A stretch of 64,000 nucleotides of DNA from Gracilariopsis chorda (lineage: Eukaryota; Rhodophyta; Florideophyceae; Gracilariales; Gracilariaceae), in contig NBIV01000156.1 of the NCBI GenBank assembly GCA_003194525.1, forward strand, positions 124,001-188,000, written 5' to 3'. A model generated the notes under the pieces. It was not told the origin of the DNA. It saw nothing but the letters and a program-made list of their open reading frames with translations, and did not search any database. The position numbers were made by a program, and so were the translations under genes. Numbering within the stretch: position 1 is the first letter of the stretch; the number at the start of each line of letters is the position of its first letter. This document shows, in pieces, positions 35,328 through 45,249 of this stretch.

Positions 35328-37040
35328 ACCGACGACTCTGGGTCGGCTTCACAGTTCTCAATCAGTACCATTTTCTCTGGTGCTCACTGTTTCCCTAAAT
35401 GGCACCTCATACATTCCTCCATACGCGTGTAGAACACCAACATTCTATGATGAGTACACCATTTCCTTGTTACCTACCTGTGTAAAGAGATTCAGTAATC
35501 ACTTGTACAATTGTAAACTTGCAAAGTGACTCCTTCGCGCTTCTTGACGCTATTCTCTACACCTGTAAGTTAGCCTCCAACTAACATATTCTAAAAGGCA
35601 GAGACCGAGACACACAACTGAAGAGTGGACAAAGCGCAGAACAAAGCAACGAACAAACAGAGGTGATATGGTGATCTATGAAATTGCGGTGTAGTACAAG
35701 GATAAGAATTGCCTCCAATTGCTAATCAGCATGGAGAACCGGATCATAGGTTAAGCTGACTCTGGTTTCGCCTGCCAATGAGTGTCCATTTCTATACGCG
35801 AAGACAACGCCAGTGCAACAATTAAACACCGTTTCTCTTGTTTGCTTTCTACTCGTACATTCGACAGTTAGCGTGACTGCTAATCACAGTCATTTGGCAA
35901 GGACTCTCGTATAATATTTCAAGTACCACGGTATCGGCTTCGAGCAAATCATCTCGTTTATACAATCTGCCATTGGTAAAGCCTTATTTGTAACAGTTCC
36001 AAATCTTTCAGACAGCGGACAACCTCATGGAAAAGTCTTAGAAATGCAGCAAAGCTTTAGTCTCGCAGTATCTATGAAAGCAATGGATAAGCCATGTTTG
36101 CCGTCCAATGCGCTTTTAAGATTCGATAGTCGTTGTAGTTCAGTAAACTGTAATGCAATAACACGGTGTATGCTGAACTACCATTGTTGTTGAAGAGAAA
36201 AGAATATATAAATCAGATTTCTGCGGAGAGAAAGAGAAAGACCACGTTTTTGAAACGCAAGTGATATCAGAAGGTGCCTTTGTACAGCTGTGAGCAGGTA
36301 GACGTACAAATCAAGTGTAGGGCTTATCGGGCTTTGGAGTCCAAAGTTTGGACTGCGACACACTGTGAAATCCTACAATATGGCGCCTCTAAACCATGAA
36401 CATGCTCTCTTCGTCTCAACAGAAACGAAAACCTCGAGCAAGCGGTTTCTGTTGTATCAGAAGATAAGATTTCATCACAGCGTGCAGGTTAAAGGGATGG
36501 CCACTTATCATATAGCTCGCAATACCTTCGTACCTGTGTTCACATAGTGGTCTTGGTAGAAGAGCCTTTGATGCCATCGTTTGTGTAAACTCTCCTTTTG
36601 ATTATTGCCTCAAAAGCACTTATCGGTCCGAACAATCTGCAGATCAGTGAAGGTTAAAGCGCAGTGACTTCTGAAACCAGTTTATAAACATGACAAACTT
36701 TGCCCCTGAAACGATACGTCACGAGACTACAGGAAAAAAACAATGCTGAACCAGGAAGCCATTATTCATGACTGCTTTCTGATGGAGATGGAGCTTTTCT
36801 TGAAACGTAGCGACAAAAACTGGAATCTTCATTTCTTGTCGGTTTCTGAACAGCTTCACAGCAGATGGCACTATCAAAGGTATTGACTCTAAGGAGGGCG
36901 CATACAGCCCTGTCGCAGATATTTACAGGTCACGTTCCGACGCTACATCCAGTCTCCACTTTTCTCAACAACAAGAAATGTTTCTGCCCGCTCGGATGTG
37001 GGCTCAACATACTTAAGTGTAGACCATTTCGTTCTTAGAT

Positions 37041-37109
37041 GCCGCGGAAGAGCGGCATCCCGGCGTCGAGAGCTCCCGCCTCTCCGAGAGAGGCAGGGCT
37101 CTGACGCCG
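37041..37109. other. Strong tandem hairpins, possible structured RNA
   Basis: Two adjacent stem-loops can be drawn. The first is GCCGC (37041-37045) with GCGGC (37052-37056). The second, larger one has outer arms CGGCGTC (37061-37067) and GACGCCG (37103-37109), a middle stem AGAGCTC/GGGCTCT, and a perfect inner stem GCCTCTC/GAGAGGC (37078-37084 and 37088-37094) closed by a CGA loop. The second fold pairs about 21 base pairs with only small bulges. The strand is unknown. It could be a structured non-coding RNA, a small-RNA precursor or a DNA hairpin of a lost element. Confidence 0.4.
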
Positions 37110-37566
37110 AACCACTAGTAAGGACATGGCCAGAAAAGCTGTTGGTTTATCTAGAGAGAAGGGGTTCTTCTCAATGTAACCCCTACGGTAGTCTTGGAAT
37201 TAGAGACGCGAGCTCATATGTTGTTGTTGGTTTTGGGCGGATGAAGCCTAATTCCGACTTCGACGTACCAGCTCTATAGGAAGCTAGTCTCTGCCTTGAA
37301 GGCCAAGTTCTCGAGGCAGACCCATTGCGGATCCATTTCGCTTCCTCCTGATTCGCATCAGCAGGAAGGTCGGCATACCACGGTGGGCGGATTAATGCAT
37401 TGTGCCCAAAGCGAGGGTCACTGGCGGTTCCCACCTGATCCCTCAGCGCAGTACTAATCCAGCAAGAATTGACTTGGCACCGCAGCTCCAGTGATGAGCT
37501 ACGACAGCTTCAACTTCGACCCTTTTCTCCTGGACGAGTTTAACGACATCCCGGGTCGGCTCATAT

Positions 37567-37568
<2 letters not shown>

Positions 37569-37605
<37 letters not shown>
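37569..37605. repeat. (AC)n microsatellite
   Basis: An uninterrupted AC dinucleotide run of about 18 units. No function is implied; such tracts are prone to length change. Confidence 0.95.
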
Positions 37606-37606
<1 letters not shown>

Positions 37607-38588
37607 CAGAAGACTCTAGAGAATCTCCTGCTCTGTTTCAACCAAGTAAATGAATGATCAGCATGGTACACCTCCAACTAGTTGGGGAGCTCTGTGTGGC
37701 AAACTCGTTTGCAGAGTCCGGGATGGATGTTTGTTATTTTTCGTGCCCGAGTGCAAGTTTCAGTACTTATGGTGCCATTCGAATACTGTTCGTGAGCGAA
37801 CGTGAGAACATAGGTGTTCTTGAAGCTCATGTTTTGGCATGGTAGCCATGCCGGTTAACTTTTGTAAGGTAGAATGTGGGTAGTCCGTAAGGGACGCAAA
37901 GTTGCGCCGTCTGCAAGACTGTAATGTATGCATGGAACAATTCCTCGCAAAGCCATCTTCCTGGTTGTAATCGTGACGTTGAAGCCGATTGCACGTCTGT
38001 TATGGTGCCTTTTCAAACCATGCTATTTATACCGACAGATTCTCCTTCCTCGAACATCTTCCAAGCAAAGAGGATTCCCGCCAACAAAGCAAATTCCTAG
38101 AGGATTGCTGACGTACAAAAAGGCGAGACGCACCACTCGAACGTGCAGCCTACAACATCAATCAGTGCAGCACCTCGAATCGTTTGAAATCTATGATCTC
38201 TGCAAAAACAATTGGTGGTGCTGTGACTAATGTCTATTTGTGAAGCAAATGTTGTGGAACTACAGTAACTACGTCCGAAGAGCAAAGGCAACTACGTGTA
38301 GAAAACAATTAGTAAGGATTATGTGGCGTGATCATCAGTTGATTCGCTTTCAGTTGAAAAAGTACAGCAGTCCATCGAGAAACACATCTCACAATAGCAA
38401 GTTAACATTCGTTACACAGAAACGGTGACACTCCAAAGAAAACTCTTTGACTCGATGGACTCTGGACACTCTACGGCCTCCTCTCCTACCAATATCACCT
38501 TAAACTATTTTTAACAAACACATTCTGACAGGGCGCCCAAGAAAAGGGTAGGATCAAAACAAAAAAAAAGATGGGCGTTGAGAAGAGT

Positions 38589-40588
38589 CTATCCGCCAGA
38601 TTGTACGTATTCCATCCAAGGGTCGATAGGATACCCCATGCGCTCAAAAGCAAACTTGATCGTTCGAACAGCAGAAGTGATGTTCACCCACACATCAACA
38701 GATTTGATGTCATTGCAAGGGCTCATCATGTGAGGTGTATGTCTTCCACATTTTTCTTCATACCATTCTGCGGGTTTATCTGCCGTTGGGGGAGAACAGT
38801 GGCTGTAAGTAAGATGCAAAGGAAGAAGATCAAAAAAGCGATAGATAGCAAACAAAAATGGGAAAAAAGTAGCAACTTACTTGGAAGGCGCATGCTTTGA
38901 AGTTCATAGTACCATATCTTACATGATTCCGAAAGCAAATTGAAAGCATAATCAGTATAGCCCACTGGCATAACTTCAATAATAGCGCTATCCGTCACAG
39001 TAAGGACCAAACGAATAACAACAGCCGTCAGAAAAAACAGAAACCAAGTCAACACCAAAAAGAAAAAGAAAGAAAGAAGAAAAGCATACCTGTGTCTGGG
39101 CATATAAATCTGACCCATAGCTTGCGATCCATGGGGTGTGATTAAAACACCGGCACTTGAAAACACGCGAACAAACTGTTCTGCTGTTTGCAGCTGCTTT
39201 GTAGACACAAGTTGCACGTCAATGCCCTTGAGTCCAAATTGGCTGCGGAGTGCATTGAGCAATTGGTTCAAGTTAGCAAATCGTCGTGTAACATGTCGTT
39301 GAAGAACGACGATGCGCTTAGGTGGTTGCGGATAAAACGTAGATCCAAGCCGTTTCATTTGATTGTGCTCAACGCCGTAAAACTGATGCGCGCGTTGTCG
39401 AAGGGAGCGACATACACGTTCGTGAGCACCATTTCCAATTTTAGCGCCGACGGTAAGACGAGGCGTACACACAAGGTCATACTGCGAATCAGCTTTCAGA
39501 TCACGATGAAACAAGAGGGAGTCATTTTGTAACAGTTCAGGATACGCTTTGAACAAAGGTTGTGTCGGTCTTGCGTGCTGGCCGGGTTGTCTGATTTGAG
39601 AGGAGGTGAGATTTGGATACAGATGAGAAAGGTCTTTCTGGAGCACGAGTGCGTAATTAAGTCGATTGACGTCTCGAGCAGTTTGTCGTTCAAAGTCAGT
39701 TTGGGATTGAGGCAGATAGATATGCTGCGGGGTGGTTTCAAATAAGCCGTTAGTGGAAAAAGTTAAAGGGATGTTATGAACGGGAGAAACAGAAAGTGAA
39801 AGAGAGGTTTGCCAAAGTGAAATGTCCAACATCCAGATAATATCCTTCAGAAGATGATTATTATGGTTGTTATCGTGGTAATCGAGGTCGGATAACCAGA
39901 TGGACGATACCCATTTGATACGTGTGGCAGCTTCAGATGGCAAGGACCCGTTTTGTAGAAGAGTTAGACGACGGTGAAGAAGTGAGTTGAATGTACGGTA
40001 TTGAGCGGTTAGACAGGATCGCTGTGGAGCGACGGTGTGATTCAAAATGGGCCAATGTCTGGAGGAGAAGTAACGTGGATCGGAAGATTGATGCCTCAAA
40101 GAACACCATTGATCGCTCGTAACAGGTTCATAATCGCGTTTAGCATCGTCCACAAAGTAAATCAACGGTCTGTCAGACTGGGTGACGACAGAGGACACAT
40201 TAACGCAAGCAAAACCTTCAAAGACACAAGTTTGAGCGCCAGCATCAAACTCTCTGCACGCGGTCCTGCGTGTTTGCACGGAGCGGTTTTGATGGTGCTG
40301 TTGCAGAAAAAGCGCCCATAAGGACGGATGACTCTGTGCTTGCAGACGTTGACGCTCGTGGAGAACAAGGTGAAGAAGCGGGTCGTGGTGGGAGGAAGAA
40401 GGTGGTGATGGCGGGGGGGACTGCGATATGGAGAAGGCTGTGACCCGGTCGGAAGGGGGCGAGAGTGGCGGCAGTAGAGCTGCGGTTAGAAGAGCGGCGG
40501 CAGCAGCCGAGAGGAGCGACAGCGTCAGTGGACGCCATCGGACTACTCGATGCTTGTGCGGCTGCTGCTGCGGCGGCGGCGGCGACAT
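38589..40588 (-). CDS. GT61-family glycosyltransferase, three exons
   Basis: A Golgi/ER type II glycosyltransferase of the GT61 (DUF563) family, whose known members add GlcNAc or xylose to proteins or wall polysaccharides. Model: exons 40588-39090, 38987-38881 and 38779-38589 with introns 38988-39089 (102 nt, GTATGC..ATAG) and 38780-38880 (101 nt, GTAAGT..GCAG). Splicing restores the family motif MPRHSAIIEVMPVGY and then YYELQSM, and gives 598 residues. The ATG at 40588 (MSPPPPQQQ) is chosen because a signal-anchor helix (SLLSAAAAALLTAALLPPL) follows within 45 residues. The longer reading to 40795 crosses a 31-bp tandem duplication. Other visible motifs: RIVVLQRHVTRRFANLNQLL, and VLITPHGSQAMGQIYMPR, the GT61 nucleotide-sugar region in which HG is typical. 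Acceptor and linkage cannot be told from sequence. Confidence 0.85.
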
Positions 40589-40743
40589 TGCGGTGGCGTT
40601 GAAGCCGAAGCCGCTATCGCCGCTGCCGCCGCTGCTGCCGCCGTTGCCGATGACTGCTTTGTACCTTTGGACCGGAAATGTCCTCGGTTGATTACCATCA
40701 CGGTGCGTAATATGAACAAGAGGCCCTCCGACAGTGATGGTCT

Positions 40744-40805
40744 CATCTCGAAACTTCCCTTCATAAACTTGAGTCATCTCGAAGCTTCCCTTCATAAACT
40801 TGAGT
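40744..40805. repeat. 31-bp tandem duplication
   Basis: Two adjacent 31-nt copies (40744-40774 and 40775-40805) start with CATCTCGAA and end with AACTTGAGT, differing at one base. They lie between the glycosyltransferase start and tRNA-Ala. Because 31 is not a multiple of three, the duplication argues against the longer N-terminal reading of the glycosyltransferase. Confidence 0.9.
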
Positions 40806-40840
40806 TAACTCTACCTGAAGCATGTGCAGTGGCTACGGAC

Positions 40841-40912
40841 GGGTCCATGGCGCAGTGGTAGCGCGTCCGTTTTGCATACGGAAGGTCGGGGGTTCAATCC
40901 CCCCTGGATCCA
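40841..40912 (+). tRNA. tRNA-Ala(TGC)
   Basis: A full cloverleaf of 72 nt without intron: acceptor GGGTCCA paired with TGGATCC plus discriminator A; D arm GCGC-AGTGGTA-GCGC; anticodon stem TCCGT/ACGGA with loop TTTGCAT, anticodon TGC; T arm GGGGG-TTCAATC-CCCCC. The third acceptor pair is G-T, which is the G3:U70 identity element of alanine tRNA. The internal A box (TGGCGCAGTGG) and B box (GGTTCAATCC) of RNA polymerase III are present. It is wedged between the divergent glycosyltransferase and the 41071 gene. Confidence 0.97.
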
Positions 40913-40918
40913 CAGAAG

Positions 40919-40922
40919 TTTT
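40919..40922 (+). terminator. RNA polymerase III terminator of tRNA-Ala
   Basis: A TTTT run six bases after the tRNA 3' end, followed by ATTTT, is a standard polymerase III stop. Confidence 0.7.
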
Positions 40923-41070
40923 ATTTTCTGCTTTCGAAGAAAATCCACCGCGACATGTTGTGTCCAAACCAATTCCCTCTTCTCCAGCGCCCCCTCTTCC
41001 CCTCCTCAAACCGAGCCATGGCGTCTCTCTTTTCGCTCGTCTGCATCCTCTTCATCGTCTTCTCGCCCAC

Positions 41071-42594
41071 ATGACGCCTTTCTCCTTTCTCCATTCACTT
41101 TTCATACCGCTGATAGCCCTACACTTGCTCACCGCCCCAGCGCAAGCGTCTCTCAAACAACCGTTTGACAATACTCAACTCCCTCGTCTAGCACCCTTTC
41201 TCAATCGCACCCACGCCTTGTCATCCGTTTCACCGTTATCGAAAGCATTATCATCAACAGTTCAACACTCATATCACCACGCCCTTCACAACACTCTCTC
41301 CTCAATTCTCGCCACAATCGATAAACGAGTCTTGCAACAACATGCACTCGCCTGCAATATCCGCGCTCAAACATGGATCACTCAATCGATAGATGCGTCT
41401 AAAATCCTTCAAATCCTCGATCCACACCGTGAATGCCAGTCAAGTATAGATGTAAAAGCCGCGATAGCATCTTCAGAATTACATCCGTCCCTCATTCAAC
41501 ACCCCATCCGAATTCTTCATTCCGCCGCTCAACAACTTCAACAAGCCGCTCAACAGTCATTACCAAGCGTGATAACACTAAACAATCTTACCTTGTTCAA
41601 CAAGTTTTACCCGCTTTCCGGATGGACCCACATGGAAGACGGTCAAATGTGTCGTCTTGAAAATGCCATCGCATATAGAATCAACTCCACGCTGTACATT
41701 CAAAAATCGCTCACCAATCACCCCATCAACGCATTCGTTCCTGATTTCGAACGCGCTTACATCTCCGAGTTTATCGACCATTCCTACAAAACACTCCCTA
41801 TAGTCCATCCCCGTTGGAATGATTCCGTGCTTCAATCCGCTTCAACAATCCTGCAGACCGCCCAGGGAAAAGCCGATTTCACAAGCGTGCCCATGACACC
41901 CTCCGAAAACCCCGCACTCACCAACGCAATTCGGCATAATCAAGTCGTTATAGATCTTGCAAGTGATGCGATAGTGCCCAGTAACATTGCCGTTCTCGCT
42001 CTACCGATGGTCATGACGCTTATTCCCGTCGCTTTTGTAGCCGAGTTGAGTACATTTCCAACCTTTCTTTACGTTGTGTTCACCGATTTGTTTTCCGTTT
42101 TGCCATTTGTCATAAAAGGGTTTGAACTTTTTCATTCGTCCGAGGTTCGGAGTAAGGAAATGATTGCGTATTACGTTGGTTCCAGAACGGATGGAAAGAT
42201 TGAACTTTGGGTTGCCCAATGTACGGGTGAAGAAGGTTTCAGAAAAGTCGGAATTGCGTTTCTCATCATTGCACTATGCGTCACCACTCTCGGTATGGCG
42301 CTGGAAATCTTCGCTTGGGAGCGCATGAAAGTTCGTTCGCAACGACCTCAACAACAGCAACAACATGCACACCAAGGACCTTTTGGAGCCCTCCTTCAGG
42401 ATACTGGTTTCCTCGCTCACAGGGAGTTTGAGCAAAGTCACTATGACGAATTTGAAATGCGTGGCCTTGGAGCGAGAATGAGACGACGGAGGACCGTTCA
42501 GCCATTGTCAATGCAACGTGATACCGTTGCTTATGAGTATATCGTTGGCGCCTCGGATGACCAAAGTACCGATCTTCGACATGATTTCTATTGA
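41071..42594 (+). CDS. Orphan family membrane protein A (signal peptide, three TM)
   Basis: 507 residues, one exon, no named family. The start at 41071 gives a signal peptide (MTPFSFLHSLFIPLIALHLLTAPAQAS); the reading open further upstream runs through the tRNA and is not used. An extracellular-like region of about 270 residues follows, with N-glycosylation sequons (NRT, NLT, NST) and a conserved block CRLENAIAYRINSTLYI near 195-210. Then two close hydrophobic segments (about 303-325 and 327-350) and a third near 393-415 lead to a basic cytoplasmic tail with a QQQQQ run. The block from NPALTNAIRHN to EIFAW is closely related to the protein coded at 47009-48850 (-), so the two are paralogues. 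It may be a surface or endomembrane protein; no enzyme motif was found. Confidence 0.8.
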   Translation: MTPFSFLHSLFIPLIALHLLTAPAQASLKQPFDNTQLPRLAPFLNRTHALSSVSPLSKALSSTVQHSYHHALHNTLSSILATIDKRVLQQHALACNIRAQTWITQSIDASKILQILDPHRECQSSIDVKAAIASSELHPSLIQHPIRILHSAAQQLQQAAQQSLPSVITLNNLTLFNKFYPLSGWTHMEDGQMCRLENAIAYRINSTLYIQKSLTNHPINAFVPDFERAYISEFIDHSYKTLPIVHPRWNDSVLQSASTILQTAQGKADFTSVPMTPSENPALTNAIRHNQVVIDLASDAIVPSNIAVLALPMVMTLIPVAFVAELSTFPTFLYVVFTDLFSVLPFVIKGFELFHSSEVRSKEMIAYYVGSRTDGKIELWVAQCTGEEGFRKVGIAFLIIALCVTTLGMALEIFAWERMKVRSQRPQQQQQHAHQGPFGALLQDTGFLAHREFEQSHYDEFEMRGLGARMRRRRTVQPLSMQRDTVAYEYIVGASDDQSTDLRHDFY

Positions 42595-42599
42595 ACACG

Positions 42600-43755
42600 C
42601 TCATACTTCCTTTTGCTCCTCACGTGCTCTCCGCTCTTTGTGCTGTCATCGTGACTGACCAGCTCTGGTATGGTATGGTATGCGGGATAGAGAGTTGTTT
42701 ACGCTTTACAGGCACAACTTTGCAAGCAAACGATTGTGGAGATCACCGAGACACGTTTCCCTATTTTTCTACACTTGTAGTCAGACACGTTCTTGGATCC
42801 CGACCATATTAGACATCTGACCGGCACGCGGAGAAGAACTGGTTGTGTGGGTGATGTGCTCAATCATGTTTTTGTGCATCCCGTCAGAGGTGCGATGATG
42901 TTTACAGCTTACAACATACCAAAGGTATACTCAAACGCATGCGACTGTGTCGCACTCTCTCAACCCGTTTGCGCAGACTCATATCTATCCTTCCAGCAGA
43001 AGCGTTGATGTGCGTCCTTTCAAAAGATGTTAAGCACGAGTGAAGATACGACCAGGTACAAGAGGAGCCCGGGCTTAGTGTCGAGTACAGCCAAATGGTA
43101 CTTCCGCACCTTTTTCGACGATCAGGAATGAAGAGCATGTCATCATCCAGGCCATATAACGTGGCTCTGGGCGACCGTAAATCCGGCTTCAAACTCATTA
43201 GTGTGCCGAGAATGTACCCAATAACCAATAACTGAGTTTCTCTGCACTACAATCAGTACCTCGGTTCTCCTTTTTACCCGGTATGGCCGCAGATTTCGTC
43301 ATGTACGTCACCGCAGGTCTCCACGTCTCTCTCTGGCAGTGTGTTCTCATCTTAAGTATCACACTGGCTTCGGAAGAGAAGCTCGCGTTGCAAAATGTAG
43401 CGGATATCCAAGACAAAGGAACTTCGCGAGAATGAAAGGCGTCAGAAATCCTTTCCATGTGAAAGAACAATATGTCACTAGATATGTCTCGAGAGTGAAT
43501 CATCTCCTATGTCGATGAGGTGGTGAAGTGTTCTTTCTCCGATCCTCTTCCCAGTAGAAAGCCATGCTCCAATGCCAGAGTTGCACGTCGAGGGTCCTTG
43601 GTGTATATAGATAGATCAGCGTGTTGCTTCGTTTCTGAGGGGAAGCATCTCGGTCCATACGCCACATTGCTCCATGTGACATTGATGATGAATAGGCCAC
43701 TTAATGTACCTCCGACATGTTTCGTGACATAGAACGCCCGAAGACTTTTATTCAA
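42600..43755. other. Intergenic stretch between convergent genes
   Basis: About 1.15 kb holding the 3' flanks of the 41071 gene (+) and the Sel1 gene (-). Open frames on both strands lack good starts or motifs. No gene is supported. Confidence 0.4.
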
Positions 43756-43760
43756 CACGA

Positions 43761-45245
43761 CTAATCTCCAACAATCCTGGATAGTGATTTTATGGCATCA
43801 GGATGCCCCGTGTCGTCAGCTGACTCCGTATACAACTTTGTAGCCATCGTAACATCTGCCTTGACACCCTTTGCTCCCTTCAGCAGCAAAGCTGCCAAGC
43901 ACCTCTTCGCTTCATCGCTTCCACGCTCAATAGCTCTTTTGTACAGCTTCACAGCCCGTTTCGCATCAGGCCGATGATCCGGGGTGCCTTGCTGTACCAT
44001 CTTGCCCAGTTCGACTATAGCTTGTGTTTTCATTCCCGTGTCTGTAGACAATTTGACAGCCTTTTCCATCAACGTCAGCGCTCTAGCTTCGTCTTTTGGG
44101 ACCCCTTCATACCCGCGCTTGAACGTCATGGCCAAGTTATATGCAGCAGGTGCAAACTTGCGTTCAAGAGCTTGTTCGTACAAAATGACAGCTCGCTTGT
44201 GATCGGCTGGTACGCCTTCCACATCCTTCTGGAGCATGACTGCAAGGTTAGTCAGAGCGCGGACATCGCATCGCTTTTCAACAATGGTTTCATACAACTG
44301 CACTGCTCTAACAGGGTTTGCCGCAATTCCTGTCATTCCTTTAGTTAAAAGGGTTGCTAAATGAAACTTAGCGCCGATGCCTTTCTCCTCCGTGACAGCC
44401 TCTTCAAACAGTTGCAACGCGCGAATGGGGTTCTGTGGCGCACCTCGCCGTCCGTGCAATAGCATGTTTCCCAAGCTCATCATCGCCCCAACAGATTTCC
44501 TTTGTTGCAACACTTCTTCATAAAGCTGAAGAGCGCGCATCGGATCCGCTGGGACCCCCTTGGCACCAGCGTCCAGTATGGCGGCAAGTGCTTCCTTTGC
44601 ATCGATGCTGTTAGCTTCAATAGCTTTGTTGTACCACTTTACCGCACGTCTTGGATTCGAAGGCACACCTTTACCACCCTCAAATAGCGCGCTTGCCAGA
44701 TCAACCATGGACTCAACGTCGTTACCCTTTCTGATAGCTCTCCGAAACAGCTTTACTGCGCGTGGGGCATCAATAGTTGCACCATGATCACCAGACCACA
44801 GCAAGCCTGCAAGATTGTACATAGACACAATATTGTCATGCTGCACTATGGCGCGCTCATAGAGCTGAACAGCGCGATGAATATCGCGTGGCACCTGCTT
44901 GGTGCCTCTTTCAAACAAGTAGGCCAAGTTATTGGTAGCACTGCCATCCTTGCGCGCACGCATGACAGTCTCGTAAAGCAGCTGGGAACGCTTTGGGTTG
45001 GCGGGAATATCGCCGTGTCCAAAGTCGAAGATCATTGCCAGGTCAAACATTGCTCGAGGATCACGACATTGTTTGGCAGCGCGTTCGAGCAACTGAACGG
45101 CGCGCTTTGAATCTCGTGGCACCCCATCTGCTCCATCGAGCAGAAGGTGCGCCACTTCGACCATCGCATTTTCGTCGTTGTAGCTGCTGATCTTGTGCTC
45201 GTAGAATTCCAGAACTTGGCGGTTCGATAAAGCGCGGGCGGACAT
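43761..45245 (-). CDS. Sel1-repeat (SLR) protein
   Basis: 494 residues, one exon, ATG at 45245. Almost the whole protein is made of about twelve Sel1-like repeats of 36-38 residues, each with the pattern GVP.D..RAV.LYE.AI....D..A...LA.ML..G. Examples are GVPRDSKRAVQLLERA near 35 and GVPADPMRALQLYEEV near 230. Sel1 repeats form paired helices stacked in a solenoid that binds other proteins. The proteins act as adaptors, as in ER-associated degradation (Sel1/Hrd3) or signalling. No signal peptide, transmembrane segment or other domain is present, so a cytosolic or nuclear adaptor is likely, rather than the ER-membrane Sel1L itself. It lies between the two paralogous membrane proteins. Confidence 0.92.
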   Translation of the reverse strand: MSARALSNRQVLEFYEHKISSYNDENAMVEVAHLLLDGADGVPRDSKRAVQLLERAAKQCRDPRAMFDLAMIFDFGHGDIPANPKRSQLLYETVMRARKDGSATNNLAYLFERGTKQVPRDIHRAVQLYERAIVQHDNIVSMYNLAGLLWSGDHGATIDAPRAVKLFRRAIRKGNDVESMVDLASALFEGGKGVPSNPRRAVKWYNKAIEANSIDAKEALAAILDAGAKGVPADPMRALQLYEEVLQQRKSVGAMMSLGNMLLHGRRGAPQNPIRALQLFEEAVTEEKGIGAKFHLATLLTKGMTGIAANPVRAVQLYETIVEKRCDVRALTNLAVMLQKDVEGVPADHKRAVILYEQALERKFAPAAYNLAMTFKRGYEGVPKDEARALTLMEKAVKLSTDTGMKTQAIVELGKMVQQGTPDHRPDAKRAVKLYKRAIERGSDEAKRCLAALLLKGAKGVKADVTMATKLYTESADDTGHPDAIKSLSRIVGD

Positions 45246-45249
45246 TTTG

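Larger units (their letters stand above)
35330..38580. other. Long gene-free intergenic stretch
   Basis: More than 3 kb without a supported protein gene. It contains the hairpin pair at 37041-37109 and the AC microsatellite at 37569-37605, described separately. The open frames present are short, mostly lack ATG, and look random. A tiny 24-codon ATG frame at 37494-37568 ends at the microsatellite edge. Confidence 0.45.

Noticed and set aside
37183-37434. Minus-strand frame resembling a gag-like fragment
   Set aside because: It begins with GTG, is short, and the resemblance rests on a few residues only.
37494-37568. 24-codon micro-ORF ending at the AC repeat
   Set aside because: Too short to separate from chance, with no nearby promoter signal.
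40589-40795. N-terminal extension of the GT61 protein
   Set aside because: It crosses a 31-bp tandem duplication that shifts frame, and the ATG at 40588 places the membrane anchor correctly.
40822-41070. N-terminal extension of gene A running through tRNA-Ala
   Set aside because: The reading crosses a complete tRNA gene, while the ATG at 41071 gives a proper signal peptide.
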